Positions 1 through 7,597 of a stretch of DNA of 61,028 nt are shown piece by piece; position 1 is the first letter of the stretch; each line of letters opens with the position of its first letter. Both the position numbers and the translations under genes were made by a program. Under the pieces are notes generated by a model. That model saw only the letters and a list, made by a program, of their open reading frames with translations. It was not told where the DNA came from and ran no database searches. Source of the DNA: Calditrichia bacterium. Lineage in GTDB: Bacteria; Calditrichota; Calditrichia; Calditrichales; Calditrichaceae. The stretch is from NCBI GenBank assembly GCA_026983775.1, contig JALSTK010000080.1:1-61028 (forward strand). The letters are read 5' to 3'.

Positions 1-372
1 ATTCTCTTTCCGTTAACCATCATTCTGGGTGCCTATGTATTTATCCACGGCCATTTGACACCGGGCGGCGGTTTCCAGGGCGGCTCAATAATCGCCTCGG
101 GTTTTTTATTGATGTTCATGTCCTTCCGTTCCTATCATGTAAGCCATAAGGTGCTTTCCTGGATTGAATCCTTAGCCGGTTTAACCTTCGTGACTATCGG
201 TCTTTTGGGCCTGATATACGGCTGGAGTTTCCTGCAGAATTTTCTGCCCTTCGGCCAACCCAATGCACTTTTCAGCGCCGGTGTAATCCCGTTGATTTAT
301 ATTGCCGTTGGATTCAAAGTCGGATCGGAGTTAACCGCTCTGCTGGATACCATGCTCAAAACAGTTAAATAA
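1..372 (+). CDS. MnhB-domain subunit of membrane-bound redox-driven ion pump (5' truncated)
   Basis: The frame is open from the first base, so the gene begins upstream of the window; 123 residues are visible. The MnhB hallmark HGHLTPGGGFQGG (residues 16-28) is followed by hydrophobic helices ending in a short basic tail. MnhB subunits belong to Mrp Na+/H+ antiporters and to the Mrp-derived membrane arms of Mbh, Mbs/Mbx and related complexes. A TTG lies at base 55, but the MnhB homology starts before it, so it is not the real start. The next subunit follows after 15 bases, and together with the downstream hydrophilic subunits this places the gene in a redox complex rather than a free antiporter. 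Confidence 0.85.
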   Translation: MLFPLTIILGAYVFIHGHLTPGGGFQGGSIIASGFLLMFMSFRSYHVSHKVLSWIESLAGLTFVTIGLLGLIYGWSFLQNFLPFGQPNALFSAGVIPLIYIAVGFKVGSELTALLDTMLKTVK

Positions 373-387
373 TGGGTAGGATTTAAA

Positions 388-729
388 ATGATCTATTATG
401 TTGCAGCATTTAGTTTGATTCTAATCGGCACGTATGCCGTTCTGGTTAAAAAAAATATGGTCAAAATTGTTTTGGGTCTTTCCCTGATCGATAGCGGGGT
501 AAATATATTATTGATCTCCCTGGGCTATATCAAGGGCAAAACCGCTCCTATTTTTTCCACACCGGCCCTTAAAGCACAGAATATGGTCGACCCGATTCCT
601 CAGGCACTGGTGCTTACGGCGATTGTGATCGGTTTGGCCGTTACGGCCCTGGCATTGACCATCGTAATCCGTTTATACGATCACCATAAGACGCTGGATA
701 TTAGTAAAATACGTGAGTTAAAGTGGTAG
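388..729 (+). CDS. MnhC/NuoK-like membrane subunit
   Basis: A 113-residue protein with three hydrophobic helices, of the length and pattern of MnhC/MrpC and NuoK. The NMVDPIPQALVLTAIVIG stretch (about residues 64-81) is the typical MnhC segment before the last helix. In Mrp-type arms this subunit sits between the MnhB part and the antiporter-like MnhD subunit and is thought to help carry ions. It is co-directional and closely spaced with its neighbours, so it is read as part of one operon running to about 10390. The ATG at 388 follows a weak GGTAGGA ribosome site. Confidence 0.87.
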   Translation: MIYYVAAFSLILIGTYAVLVKKNMVKIVLGLSLIDSGVNILLISLGYIKGKTAPIFSTPALKAQNMVDPIPQALVLTAIVIGLAVTALALTIVIRLYDHHKTLDISKIRELKW

Positions 730-764
730 TGTATTCTGCCTATTGCAAAAAAAAGGACGCATAA

Positions 765-2237
765 ATGTATCTTGATCCTGTATTAATGATCGCTGTTCCG
801 CTGTTCGCGGCGTTTTTGATTCCGATTCTCGGCAAGATCAATAAAAATATCGCCAAATATGTGCCGGTGCTGGTCATTGGCTTTAATTTATATGAGGCTG
901 TCATGTTGCTGCCGGTATCCATGATTAAACCGGTGATTGTCATTATTGCCGCCTGGCGCCCCCCCCTGGGTATTAATCTGACGATCGGACCATTGGGAAA
1001 TATGCTGGCATTGATCATTTCCCTGGTCGGTTTCATAGTAAGCATTTACAATATTAAATTTGTGGAAGAAGAGCCGAACGAAAAGTTCCACATGTTGTTT
1101 ATGCTATTGGTAGCCGGCGCCACGGGTATGGTTTTGACCGGTGATATTTTTAATCTGTTTGTCTTTTTGGAAATAACCAGTATTTCATCATATGCGCTTA
1201 CCGCTTTTATCCGCCATAGGGATTCGGCCGAGGCAGCTTTTAAATATCTGGTAATCGGCAGTATTTCTTCGACCTTTGTCCTTCTCGGTGTGGCTCTGAT
1301 TTATGCTACAACAGGAACTTTGAATATGGCCGATATAGCCCAGAAAATTCAGAGCGTGGATCCGAAGATTGCCGTAACGGCTATGATTTTACTGGTGACC
1401 GGTTTTGGTGTGGAAGCGGAAATGTTCCCTTTAAACGGTTGGGCACCGGATGCTTATTCCCAGGCTCCTACCCCGGTCAGTGCGGCTTTCGGCGGCATTG
1501 TGGTTAAAGCCGGTATGTATGGGCTGGCCCGGCTTATTTTTACTATTTTTAATTTTCATGGAATCTTTTATTTTTTACTGATTATGGGCATCATCACCTT
1601 ACTTATTGCGGAAATGTCCGCTCTGCGCCAGAAACAGATCAAACGCATGTTGGCCTTTAGCTCTATTGGACAAATGGGACTGGTAATGATGGCCCTGGGA
1701 TTGGCCACCCAAGAAGGTGTGGTCGGCGGCTTGTTCCAGATGTTCAACCATGCCATTATTAAACCGCTGCTCTTCCTATCGGCTGGGTATCTGGTCTTTT
1801 ATTCCGGTAGTAAGAATATTGAAGATTTGGACGGTATGGGCCGCCTAAAACCGCTCACCTCTTTTTTCTTTGCCTTCGGTGCATTTGCCATTATGGGCCT
1901 GCCGCCTTTTAGCGGATTCTGGAGTAAGCTGATTATTATCTCGGAGACCATACGCAACGGGTTTGTAGTTCTGGCCGCTCTGGCCCTGATAGGCAGCGTA
2001 ATCGAAGCGGTTTACTATTTGCGGGTGGTCGGCCGTTTATACTTTAAGAAACCGCATGAAGGGGAAAGGACGCATTATGTGCATCCCACGGCCATTGTGG
2101 CTATGACCCTTTTAACTCTGATTGTTTTATTTGTCGGACTTTATCCGGATTTCCTGATGACCTATTTGAAACCGGCAGCAGCCGAATTGCTGAATAAATC
2201 GGCTTATATTAAGGATGTGTTAACAGCGGGCTTATAG
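765..2237 (+). CDS. MnhD/MbhH-type antiporter-like subunit (first ion pump)
   Basis: A 490-residue, roughly 14-helix proton_antipo_M family protein. Glu136 in NLFVFLEI is the conserved helix-5 acid and Lys248 in GGIVVKAGMYG is a conserved helix-8 lysine. At the usual helix-7 lysine (GVKA..P in MnhD and NuoM) this protein reads GVEAEMFPLNGWAPDAY, so Glu217 replaces lysine and Glu219 follows. It probably moves protons or sodium in step with electron flow in the cytoplasmic arm. The ATG at 765 has an AAAAGGA ribosome site. A second, larger antiporter-like subunit follows after 40 bases, so the complex carries two pump modules, as reported for archaeal Mbs. Confidence 0.9.
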   Translation: MYLDPVLMIAVPLFAAFLIPILGKINKNIAKYVPVLVIGFNLYEAVMLLPVSMIKPVIVIIAAWRPPLGINLTIGPLGNMLALIISLVGFIVSIYNIKFVEEEPNEKFHMLFMLLVAGATGMVLTGDIFNLFVFLEITSISSYALTAFIRHRDSAEAAFKYLVIGSISSTFVLLGVALIYATTGTLNMADIAQKIQSVDPKIAVTAMILLVTGFGVEAEMFPLNGWAPDAYSQAPTPVSAAFGGIVVKAGMYGLARLIFTIFNFHGIFYFLLIMGIITLLIAEMSALRQKQIKRMLAFSSIGQMGLVMMALGLATQEGVVGGLFQMFNHAIIKPLLFLSAGYLVFYSGSKNIEDLDGMGRLKPLTSFFFAFGAFAIMGLPPFSGFWSKLIIISETIRNGFVVLAALALIGSVIEAVYYLRVVGRLYFKKPHEGERTHYVHPTAIVAMTLLTLIVLFVGLYPDFLMTYLKPAAAELLNKSAYIKDVLTAGL

Positions 2238-2277
2238 CAGGATAAGTTTAATAATAAATTTAGCATGGACTAACGGT

Positions 2278-4137
2278 ATGAATACAATTCCTTTGATTTT
2301 ACTCCTTCTTTTCGGAAGTGCACTCTTAGCCTATTTTGTCGGCAAAATTAATTTTGTGCTTAAAGTCGGCATTGCCCTGGCCGGTTTATTGGTTTCTTCT
2401 TATTTCTTTTTAACCCTGTACGGCCTTTCCGAAAAGTTTATCTTTCATCTGGCCGGTTTTGAACTCACCTGGCAGATCAACAGTTTGTCCTGGTTCTTCG
2501 GTATGCTCATTTTCGGGCTGGGTATTCTGGTTGCCATTTATTCCACCGTCTATATGAGGGGGAAGGAACGGGTCGATTTTTATTGTTTTGCCCTGTGTAC
2601 CACTATTGCCAGTATGTTCGGGATTGTAGTCAGTGGTGATTTGCTGTCTTTCTTTTTCTTTTGGGAAATTATGACCTGGTCGTCCTTCCTGTTGGTTATT
2701 TACTACCGATACGAAGCGCAAACGGCAGGTATTAAATATTTTGTCATGAGTGCCATTGGCGCCTATTCCATGTTGATTGCCATTTTGATGATTTATGCCC
2801 GGCTCGGCAGTTTTTCTTTTCAGGCGTTATCCGCCGGATGGCAAGGCTTTAGCCTGGGAACGCAGATCGCTATTATTATTTTATTCGTCATGGCCTTTGG
2901 AGTGAAAGCGGCCATGATGCCTCTGCATACCTGGGCCCCCGAGGCATATGCCATATCCCCGTCGTCGTTTACTTCTTTATTTTCCGGGGTGCTTTCCAAG
3001 ATGGGTATATACGGTTTCGTATTACTCTTCTATGTTTTCAGTGCAGGAAAACTAAGCGCTTCATTTGTTGATATTCATGGTACATCCTTGCCCGGGTATA
3101 TTTTGGCCTGGTTCGGTGCTTTAAGTGCTTTGATTGCGACGCTGATTGCCATTGTACAGGATGATGCCAAAAAGCTGCTGGCTTATTCTTCTGTCGGTCA
3201 ATTGGGCTATATTATTTTAGGATTGGGCCTGGGCAGTTCCATTGGTGTAAGCGGCGCTTTGTTCCATGCCGTGAACCATACGATTTTTAAGGGCATGCTC
3301 TTTTTGGCGGTGGGTGCTGTTTTTTATCGCACAGGTACGCGGAAATTCAGCGAGCTGGGCGGTCTGATTTCCCGGATGCCCTACACCTTTTTTGTGGTTT
3401 TACTGGGCATTATTACTATTGCCGGAATCCCGCCGCTATCCGGTTTCGGCAGCAAGTGGCTCATCTATGAGGCAATCATTCAAAAGAAAATGGTCTTTTT
3501 GGCGGTGGTTACCTTTGCGGCCAGTACGGCCTCCTTCATGTATTGCTATCGCCTGATCTTCGGCATCTTTTTAGGACAGCGGGATGAAAAATACGATGAT
3601 GTAAAAGAAGTTCCGTGGGCGATGCGCGGCCCAATGTTGCTTCTCTCCCTTTTTACCATCTACCTGGGATTCTATCCTTATCACTTGCTTAATCTGATTG
3701 CCGAAGTGGAAAAAACGGTTCTGGGAATACACCCGTTTGCTTATGGACAATCCGTACTATTCAGCCGTTTCGGTAGTGTGGATACGATGACAGTCATGAA
3801 TGTTGTGGCCGTTGTTTTTGTAATTGTTTTTGTTCTGTTCAGCTTACTATACAAACGTTCCCGCAAAGTGGGCTTAAAAGATATCCATACTTCAGGTGAA
3901 ATTCCCGGCGAAGAGATCAACTTACATTATGCTATTGATTTTTACCAGCCCTTTTCCCGTGGTGTCGGTGCAGTTTTGAAACGTAGCGCGGATCGTCTGT
4001 ATATGAACTTTGCCAGCAATATGGAAGGCCTGTTCGACATGATGCGCTATATTTACACGGGAAACGGCCAGACCTATGTGATGTATGTGATCGTTTTTCT
4101 GGCCTTTGTTCTGGCATTTAGTAGCTGGTTAATATAA
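2278..4137 (+). CDS. NuoL/MbhH'-type antiporter-like subunit (second ion pump)
   Basis: A 619-residue membrane protein of the proton_antipo_M family, longer than the preceding subunit and close to NuoL in size. Glu130 (FFFFWEIMTW) and Lys210 (GVKAAMMPLHTW) are the expected helix-5 and helix-7 charged residues, and HAVNHTIFKGMLFL is a conserved core segment. The C-terminal part has an extra hydrophilic stretch (about residues 530-590) before a last hydrophobic helix, which may be a lateral or anchoring element. Unlike its upstream paralogue it keeps the helix-7 lysine. It is co-directional with 40-base spacing on both sides in the redox operon. Confidence 0.9.
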   Translation: MNTIPLILLLLFGSALLAYFVGKINFVLKVGIALAGLLVSSYFFLTLYGLSEKFIFHLAGFELTWQINSLSWFFGMLIFGLGILVAIYSTVYMRGKERVDFYCFALCTTIASMFGIVVSGDLLSFFFFWEIMTWSSFLLVIYYRYEAQTAGIKYFVMSAIGAYSMLIAILMIYARLGSFSFQALSAGWQGFSLGTQIAIIILFVMAFGVKAAMMPLHTWAPEAYAISPSSFTSLFSGVLSKMGIYGFVLLFYVFSAGKLSASFVDIHGTSLPGYILAWFGALSALIATLIAIVQDDAKKLLAYSSVGQLGYIILGLGLGSSIGVSGALFHAVNHTIFKGMLFLAVGAVFYRTGTRKFSELGGLISRMPYTFFVVLLGIITIAGIPPLSGFGSKWLIYEAIIQKKMVFLAVVTFAASTASFMYCYRLIFGIFLGQRDEKYDDVKEVPWAMRGPMLLLSLFTIYLGFYPYHLLNLIAEVEKTVLGIHPFAYGQSVLFSRFGSVDTMTVMNVVAVVFVIVFVLFSLLYKRSRKVGLKDIHTSGEIPGEEINLHYAIDFYQPFSRGVGAVLKRSADRLYMNFASNMEGLFDMMRYIYTGNGQTYVMYVIVFLAFVLAFSSWLI

Positions 4138-4176
4138 ATCAAAAAGAGAATTTGTGATAAAATTGCAGGATAGATT

Positions 4177-5079
4177 ATGAGCCCAATGAATATTATCTGG
4201 ATGATAGCCATGCCATTTATCGGCGCCGCTATAGGTCTTCTTTATATAGGTATTTCACGTAATATTACGGCAAGAGTCCAAAATCGCTTCGGTCCTCCGC
4301 CTTATCAGAATATTATAGATATAATCAAGCTCTATTCAAAAAAGACGGCTATTACCCATGGTGTCATGTTCCATTTAGGACCTGTTCTGGCTATAACGGG
4401 AACCATATCCACTCTAATGTTTGTCCCCATTTTAACCGGAAATTATCCGATCTATCTTTTTAGTTTTCAGGGTGATCTAATTCTGCTCATGTATATAATG
4501 GTATTCGGCTGTCTGGCCATGGCTCTGGGCGCAGGTCAATCCGGTAACCCTAACTCGGCTATAGGTGTTAGTCGTGGTTTAACCCAGATGTTCGGTTATG
4601 AAGTTCCTTTTGTTATTGCCTTGATTATTCTGATGGTGCGTTTTGATACCAGTTCTGTCCTGGATATCATCAAAGCTCAAGATACGGTGGCTCACTGGAA
4701 TATCTTTCGCTCGCCCTTTTCTTTTATTGCCGCCATTGCTGCTTTTCTGGGAATGATGGGTAATAAACCGTTTGATATAGTCTTTGCTCCTGCGGAAATT
4801 TCATCCGGCCCTCCTTCGGAATACGGAGGTAAATATCTGGCTTTAATGCAGACCAATCGCGGTTTATTCGCTTTTGTGAAACTGGTTCTATACACGGATT
4901 TGTTTTTAGGCGGAGCCGGTGATTTTATAACGTTGATTTTAAAAACATTTGCTCTGTTTTTGATTCCCTTGTTTATCGGAATCGTCAATCCGCGCTTTCG
5001 TACGGAACAGGCTATGACCTTTTTCTGGAAGTGGCCGACGGCCATCGGGGTTGTAGGATTGGTTTTAGTACTGTTATAG
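4177..5079 (+). CDS. NuoH/EchB/MbhM-like membrane-anchor subunit
   Basis: A 300-residue protein with about eight hydrophobic helices. NuoH-family marks include NRFGPPPYQN near residue 40, which is cytoplasmic and contacts the connecting module, and the KPFDIVFAPAEISSG and SEYGGKYLAL loop at about residues 190-215. In complex I and group 4 hydrogenases this subunit links the hydrophilic redox arm to the pumps. The acid-rich loop differs from the quinone-site pattern of true NuoH and is nearer the Ech/Mbh/Mbs type. It sits between the pumps and the NuoB-like gene, the usual order in Mbh/Mbs operons. Confidence 0.9.
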   Translation: MSPMNIIWMIAMPFIGAAIGLLYIGISRNITARVQNRFGPPPYQNIIDIIKLYSKKTAITHGVMFHLGPVLAITGTISTLMFVPILTGNYPIYLFSFQGDLILLMYIMVFGCLAMALGAGQSGNPNSAIGVSRGLTQMFGYEVPFVIALIILMVRFDTSSVLDIIKAQDTVAHWNIFRSPFSFIAAIAAFLGMMGNKPFDIVFAPAEISSGPPSEYGGKYLALMQTNRGLFAFVKLVLYTDLFLGGAGDFITLILKTFALFLIPLFIGIVNPRFRTEQAMTFFWKWPTAIGVVGLVLVLL

Positions 5080-5190
5080 CCGTAAGTTTTTAGCTATTCG
5101 AAGAACATGCGGATAAAGAGTGATGAAAAATTTTAGAACACTTGATGTTTGGCAATATGTAAATATAATTACATTACAGGATGTAAAATT

Positions 5191-5733
5191 ATGAATGATG
5201 ATTTGGATAGGCAGAATAACAATATCATTGCCAATTGGGCTCGTAAACATTCCTTGTGGGTTTTGGCTTATGGAACCGGCTGTGGTGCCATCGAGGTTCC
5301 GCCGACTATGACTTCGCGATATGATGCTGAGCGTTTCGGTATTACCGGAATGGCCACACCCCGCCAGGCGGATGTTCTTTTAATCACCGGTTATCTGGCC
5401 ATCAAAACACTAAAACGGGTTATTCGGACTTATGAACAAATGCAGGCCCCCAAGTATGTGATCGGCTTCGGTTCGTGTACGATTAACGGCGGTATGTATT
5501 GGGATTCGTATAATACCATCAAACGGCTGGATGATTATATTCCTGTGGATATTTTCATTAACGGATGTATGCCACGTCCCGAGGGCGTGATTGATGGCTT
5601 TATTAAACTTCAGGAACGTATCGCCAGGGGTCAGGCCAAGGGCTGGCAACATTATCAGGAAAATTTGGATTGGTACCGGGCTAATCAAAAAAAAGTGATT
5701 AAAAACTGGACAATGCCGGACTACAATTGGTAA
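5191..5733 (+). CDS. NuoB/MbhJ-like iron-sulfur subunit with only three cluster cysteines
   Basis: A 180-residue soluble subunit of the NuoB/hydrogenase small-subunit family. Cys31 (TGCGAIE), Cys96 (GFGSCTINGG) and Cys126 (NGCMPRPEG) match three of the four ligands of the proximal [4Fe-4S] cluster. In complex I the first motif is CCAIE, with tandem cysteines; here it is CGAIE, so one ligand is replaced by glycine. A site-differentiated three-Cys proximal cluster is the reported feature of the sulfur-reducing Mbs complex, so I lean to an Mbs-like enzyme. The start is set at the ATG 5191; a TTG at 5149 stays open but adds a poor 14-residue leader with no homology. Confidence 0.88.
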   Translation: MNDDLDRQNNNIIANWARKHSLWVLAYGTGCGAIEVPPTMTSRYDAERFGITGMATPRQADVLLITGYLAIKTLKRVIRTYEQMQAPKYVIGFGSCTINGGMYWDSYNTIKRLDDYIPVDIFINGCMPRPEGVIDGFIKLQERIARGQAKGWQHYQENLDWYRANQKKVIKNWTMPDYNW

Positions 5734-5780
5734 ATTTCCGGATAAAGCAATGCTTATAAAATCGGAAGAAAGAGCAAAAT

Positions 5781-6350
5781 ATGGACAGCAAATTAATAAA
5801 AGAACAGGAAATTAAGAGAAATATTAATAATGCATTTCGTTCTGCAGAGGTAACCGTTGTACGTCGGCGACGAATTTCTGTGCGGTTTCGGGCTGGAATT
5901 TTACCGGCTTTTATTAGTTATTTAAAGGAATATATGGGTTTTGTGCATCTGGTAATGATCAGTTGCGTAGATTGGCTGGAAGACAATCAATTTGAATTGG
6001 TTTATCATTTATGGTCGTATGAAGAACATATCCATGCCATGATAAAGATTCGTTTGGACCGGGATAATGCGCAGATAAAAAGCCTAAGCTCCTTATGGCC
6101 CCATGCCGAAACCTATGAACGGGAAATTCATGAAATGTTTGGTGTGGATTTTGAAGGTCACCCCGGCTTAACGGATTTGATTTTGGAAGACTGGTCCGAC
6201 CTGCCGCCTATGCGCCGTGATTTTGACACACGCGCTTTTGTGGCAGAAACATTCGAATGGCGTAAGGGTCGGGAAGATGCTCAGGATGTGCGTCAAACAA
6301 TATCTGCACGCTATGGTGAAACGATTCCTGAATTTAAAAAAGATAAATAG
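5781..6350 (+). CDS. NuoC/MbhK-like 30-kDa subunit
   Basis: A 189-residue soluble subunit. The NuoC/EchD/MbhK signature is clear near residues 113-128 (EREIHEMFGVDFEGHP), followed by a DLILEDW and PPMRRDF region that normally packs on the large subunit. It has no metal ligands of its own and works as a structural partner of the NuoB- and NuoD-like subunits at the junction with the membrane arm. It lies 47 bases after the NuoB-like gene and 15 bases before the NuoD-like gene. The N-terminal 25 residues are basic and weakly conserved. Confidence 0.88.
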   Translation: MDSKLIKEQEIKRNINNAFRSAEVTVVRRRRISVRFRAGILPAFISYLKEYMGFVHLVMISCVDWLEDNQFELVYHLWSYEEHIHAMIKIRLDRDNAQIKSLSSLWPHAETYEREIHEMFGVDFEGHPGLTDLILEDWSDLPPMRRDFDTRAFVAETFEWRKGREDAQDVRQTISARYGETIPEFKKDK

Positions 6351-6365
6351 GAACAGGTTATTAAT

Positions 6366-7484
6366 ATGGCAGCACTACTAACGAAAGAAAAAGAAACCAC
6401 TCTGTATCTGGGGCCGCAGCATCCCGGTATTACAGGGAATATGATGGTCGAGTTAAAATTAACCGGCGATACGATTCAGCGGGCGAAGACTCATGTGGGT
6501 TATTTGCACCGTGCTTTTGAAAAACTAATGGAAGAACGTTTATGGATGCAGTGCTTTCCCATTGTATGTCGTATCTGCGTACCGGAACCGGATCCCAATG
6601 AAGAAAATCTGGCCCGGGCGATCGAAGAAATTGAAGGCCGGGAAGTACCGGAACGGGCACAATATATTCGTGTTTTAATGTTGGAACTGGCCCGTATAAC
6701 CGCATATCTGATGTGGATGGGTGGGCAGTCCGGTTCGATGGGTTTGTATACCATGCCCCAATGGAGCATCGGCGATCGTGATTACATATTGGATTTATTC
6801 GAAGAATTGACCGGCGGCCGAGTTTACCATATGTATATCTGGGCCGGCGGAGTACGTCGGGATCTGCCGGTAGGTTTCAAGGATCGTGTACGCAAGGTGA
6901 TGGATTATATCGAGAGCCGTTTGGTCGATTATGACCGGCTGCTTTTTGAGAACGCCATTTTTCTCAAACGTGCTCAGGGTATTGGCATTATTGATAAAGA
7001 AAAAGCGTTGGAATGGGGAGTGGTTGGCCCGCCTTTACGCGGCTGCGGCATTGCCCATGACGTACGAAAGGATGAACCGTATGAAGTGTACGATCAGTTG
7101 GATTTTGAACTGATTACTCATGAGGGAAACGATGTCTATTCACGCGCCATGGTGCGGCGTAAAGAGATCGAGCAGTCGATTCATATTATTCGCCAGGTTC
7201 TGGATAAAATGCCCTCCGGCCCGATTCATAACCCGGGACCCAATCCGCTGAAATGGAAGGTTCCTGCAGGCGACGCGTATGTGCGTACCGAGTCGGCCCG
7301 GGGTGAATTCGGTTACTATGTAGTAAGCGACGGTAGTTTGAAGCCCAGGCGGGTACATGTACGCGGCCCGGCCTATGTACATGGTATTGCCTTGCTGGAG
7401 CATCTTTTACAAGGTGCTAATGTGGCCGATGTGAGTTTTATTATGAACAGTCTGGGAACCTGTCCACCCGAAATCGAACGTTAA
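6366..7484 (+). CDS. NuoD/MbsL-like large subunit lacking the full [NiFe] ligand set
   Basis: A 372-residue member of the complex I 49-kDa/[NiFe]-hydrogenase large-subunit family. The N-terminal LGPQHPG motif is present. In hydrogenases the L1 motif is RICGxC and the C-terminal L2 motif is PCxxC. Here L1 is RICVPE (Cys71, with Glu74 in the second Cys place) and L2 is TCPPEIER (Cys366, Glu369), so both CxxC pairs have become CxxE. Cys68, just before L1, is extra. The chain ends in ER without a maturation tail. A Ni-Fe centre is therefore unlikely; an Mbs/Mbx-type activity is the best guess from family knowledge. The substrate is not proven by the sequence. Confidence 0.88.
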   Translation: MAALLTKEKETTLYLGPQHPGITGNMMVELKLTGDTIQRAKTHVGYLHRAFEKLMEERLWMQCFPIVCRICVPEPDPNEENLARAIEEIEGREVPERAQYIRVLMLELARITAYLMWMGGQSGSMGLYTMPQWSIGDRDYILDLFEELTGGRVYHMYIWAGGVRRDLPVGFKDRVRKVMDYIESRLVDYDRLLFENAIFLKRAQGIGIIDKEKALEWGVVGPPLRGCGIAHDVRKDEPYEVYDQLDFELITHEGNDVYSRAMVRRKEIEQSIHIIRQVLDKMPSGPIHNPGPNPLKWKVPAGDAYVRTESARGEFGYYVVSDGSLKPRRVHVRGPAYVHGIALLEHLLQGANVADVSFIMNSLGTCPPEIER

Positions 7485-7597
7485 AAAGTAGTCTGGATCA
7501 AACGCGAATATCAATCGCTAAAGGCTAAGAGCTAAGAGTCACACGCTCACCGGCTCAGTAAATAAAGAGTTCTAAATTTTAACCAGGGAAGAACAGT

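Noticed and set aside
5149-5190. Upstream TTG start for the NuoB-like gene
   Set aside because: The extra residues are Cys/Tyr/Asn-rich and unlike family N-termini; ATG 5191 is better.
6366-7484. Calling the large subunit a group 4 [NiFe] hydrogenase
   Set aside because: Two of the four nickel-ligand cysteines are Glu and there is no maturation tail, so hydrogen chemistry is not supported.
1-7484. Calling the operon ordinary respiratory complex I (nuo)
   Set aside because: MnhB/MnhC subunits are present, there is no NuoE/F/G in view, and the NuoB- and NuoD-like motifs differ from quinone-reducing complex I.
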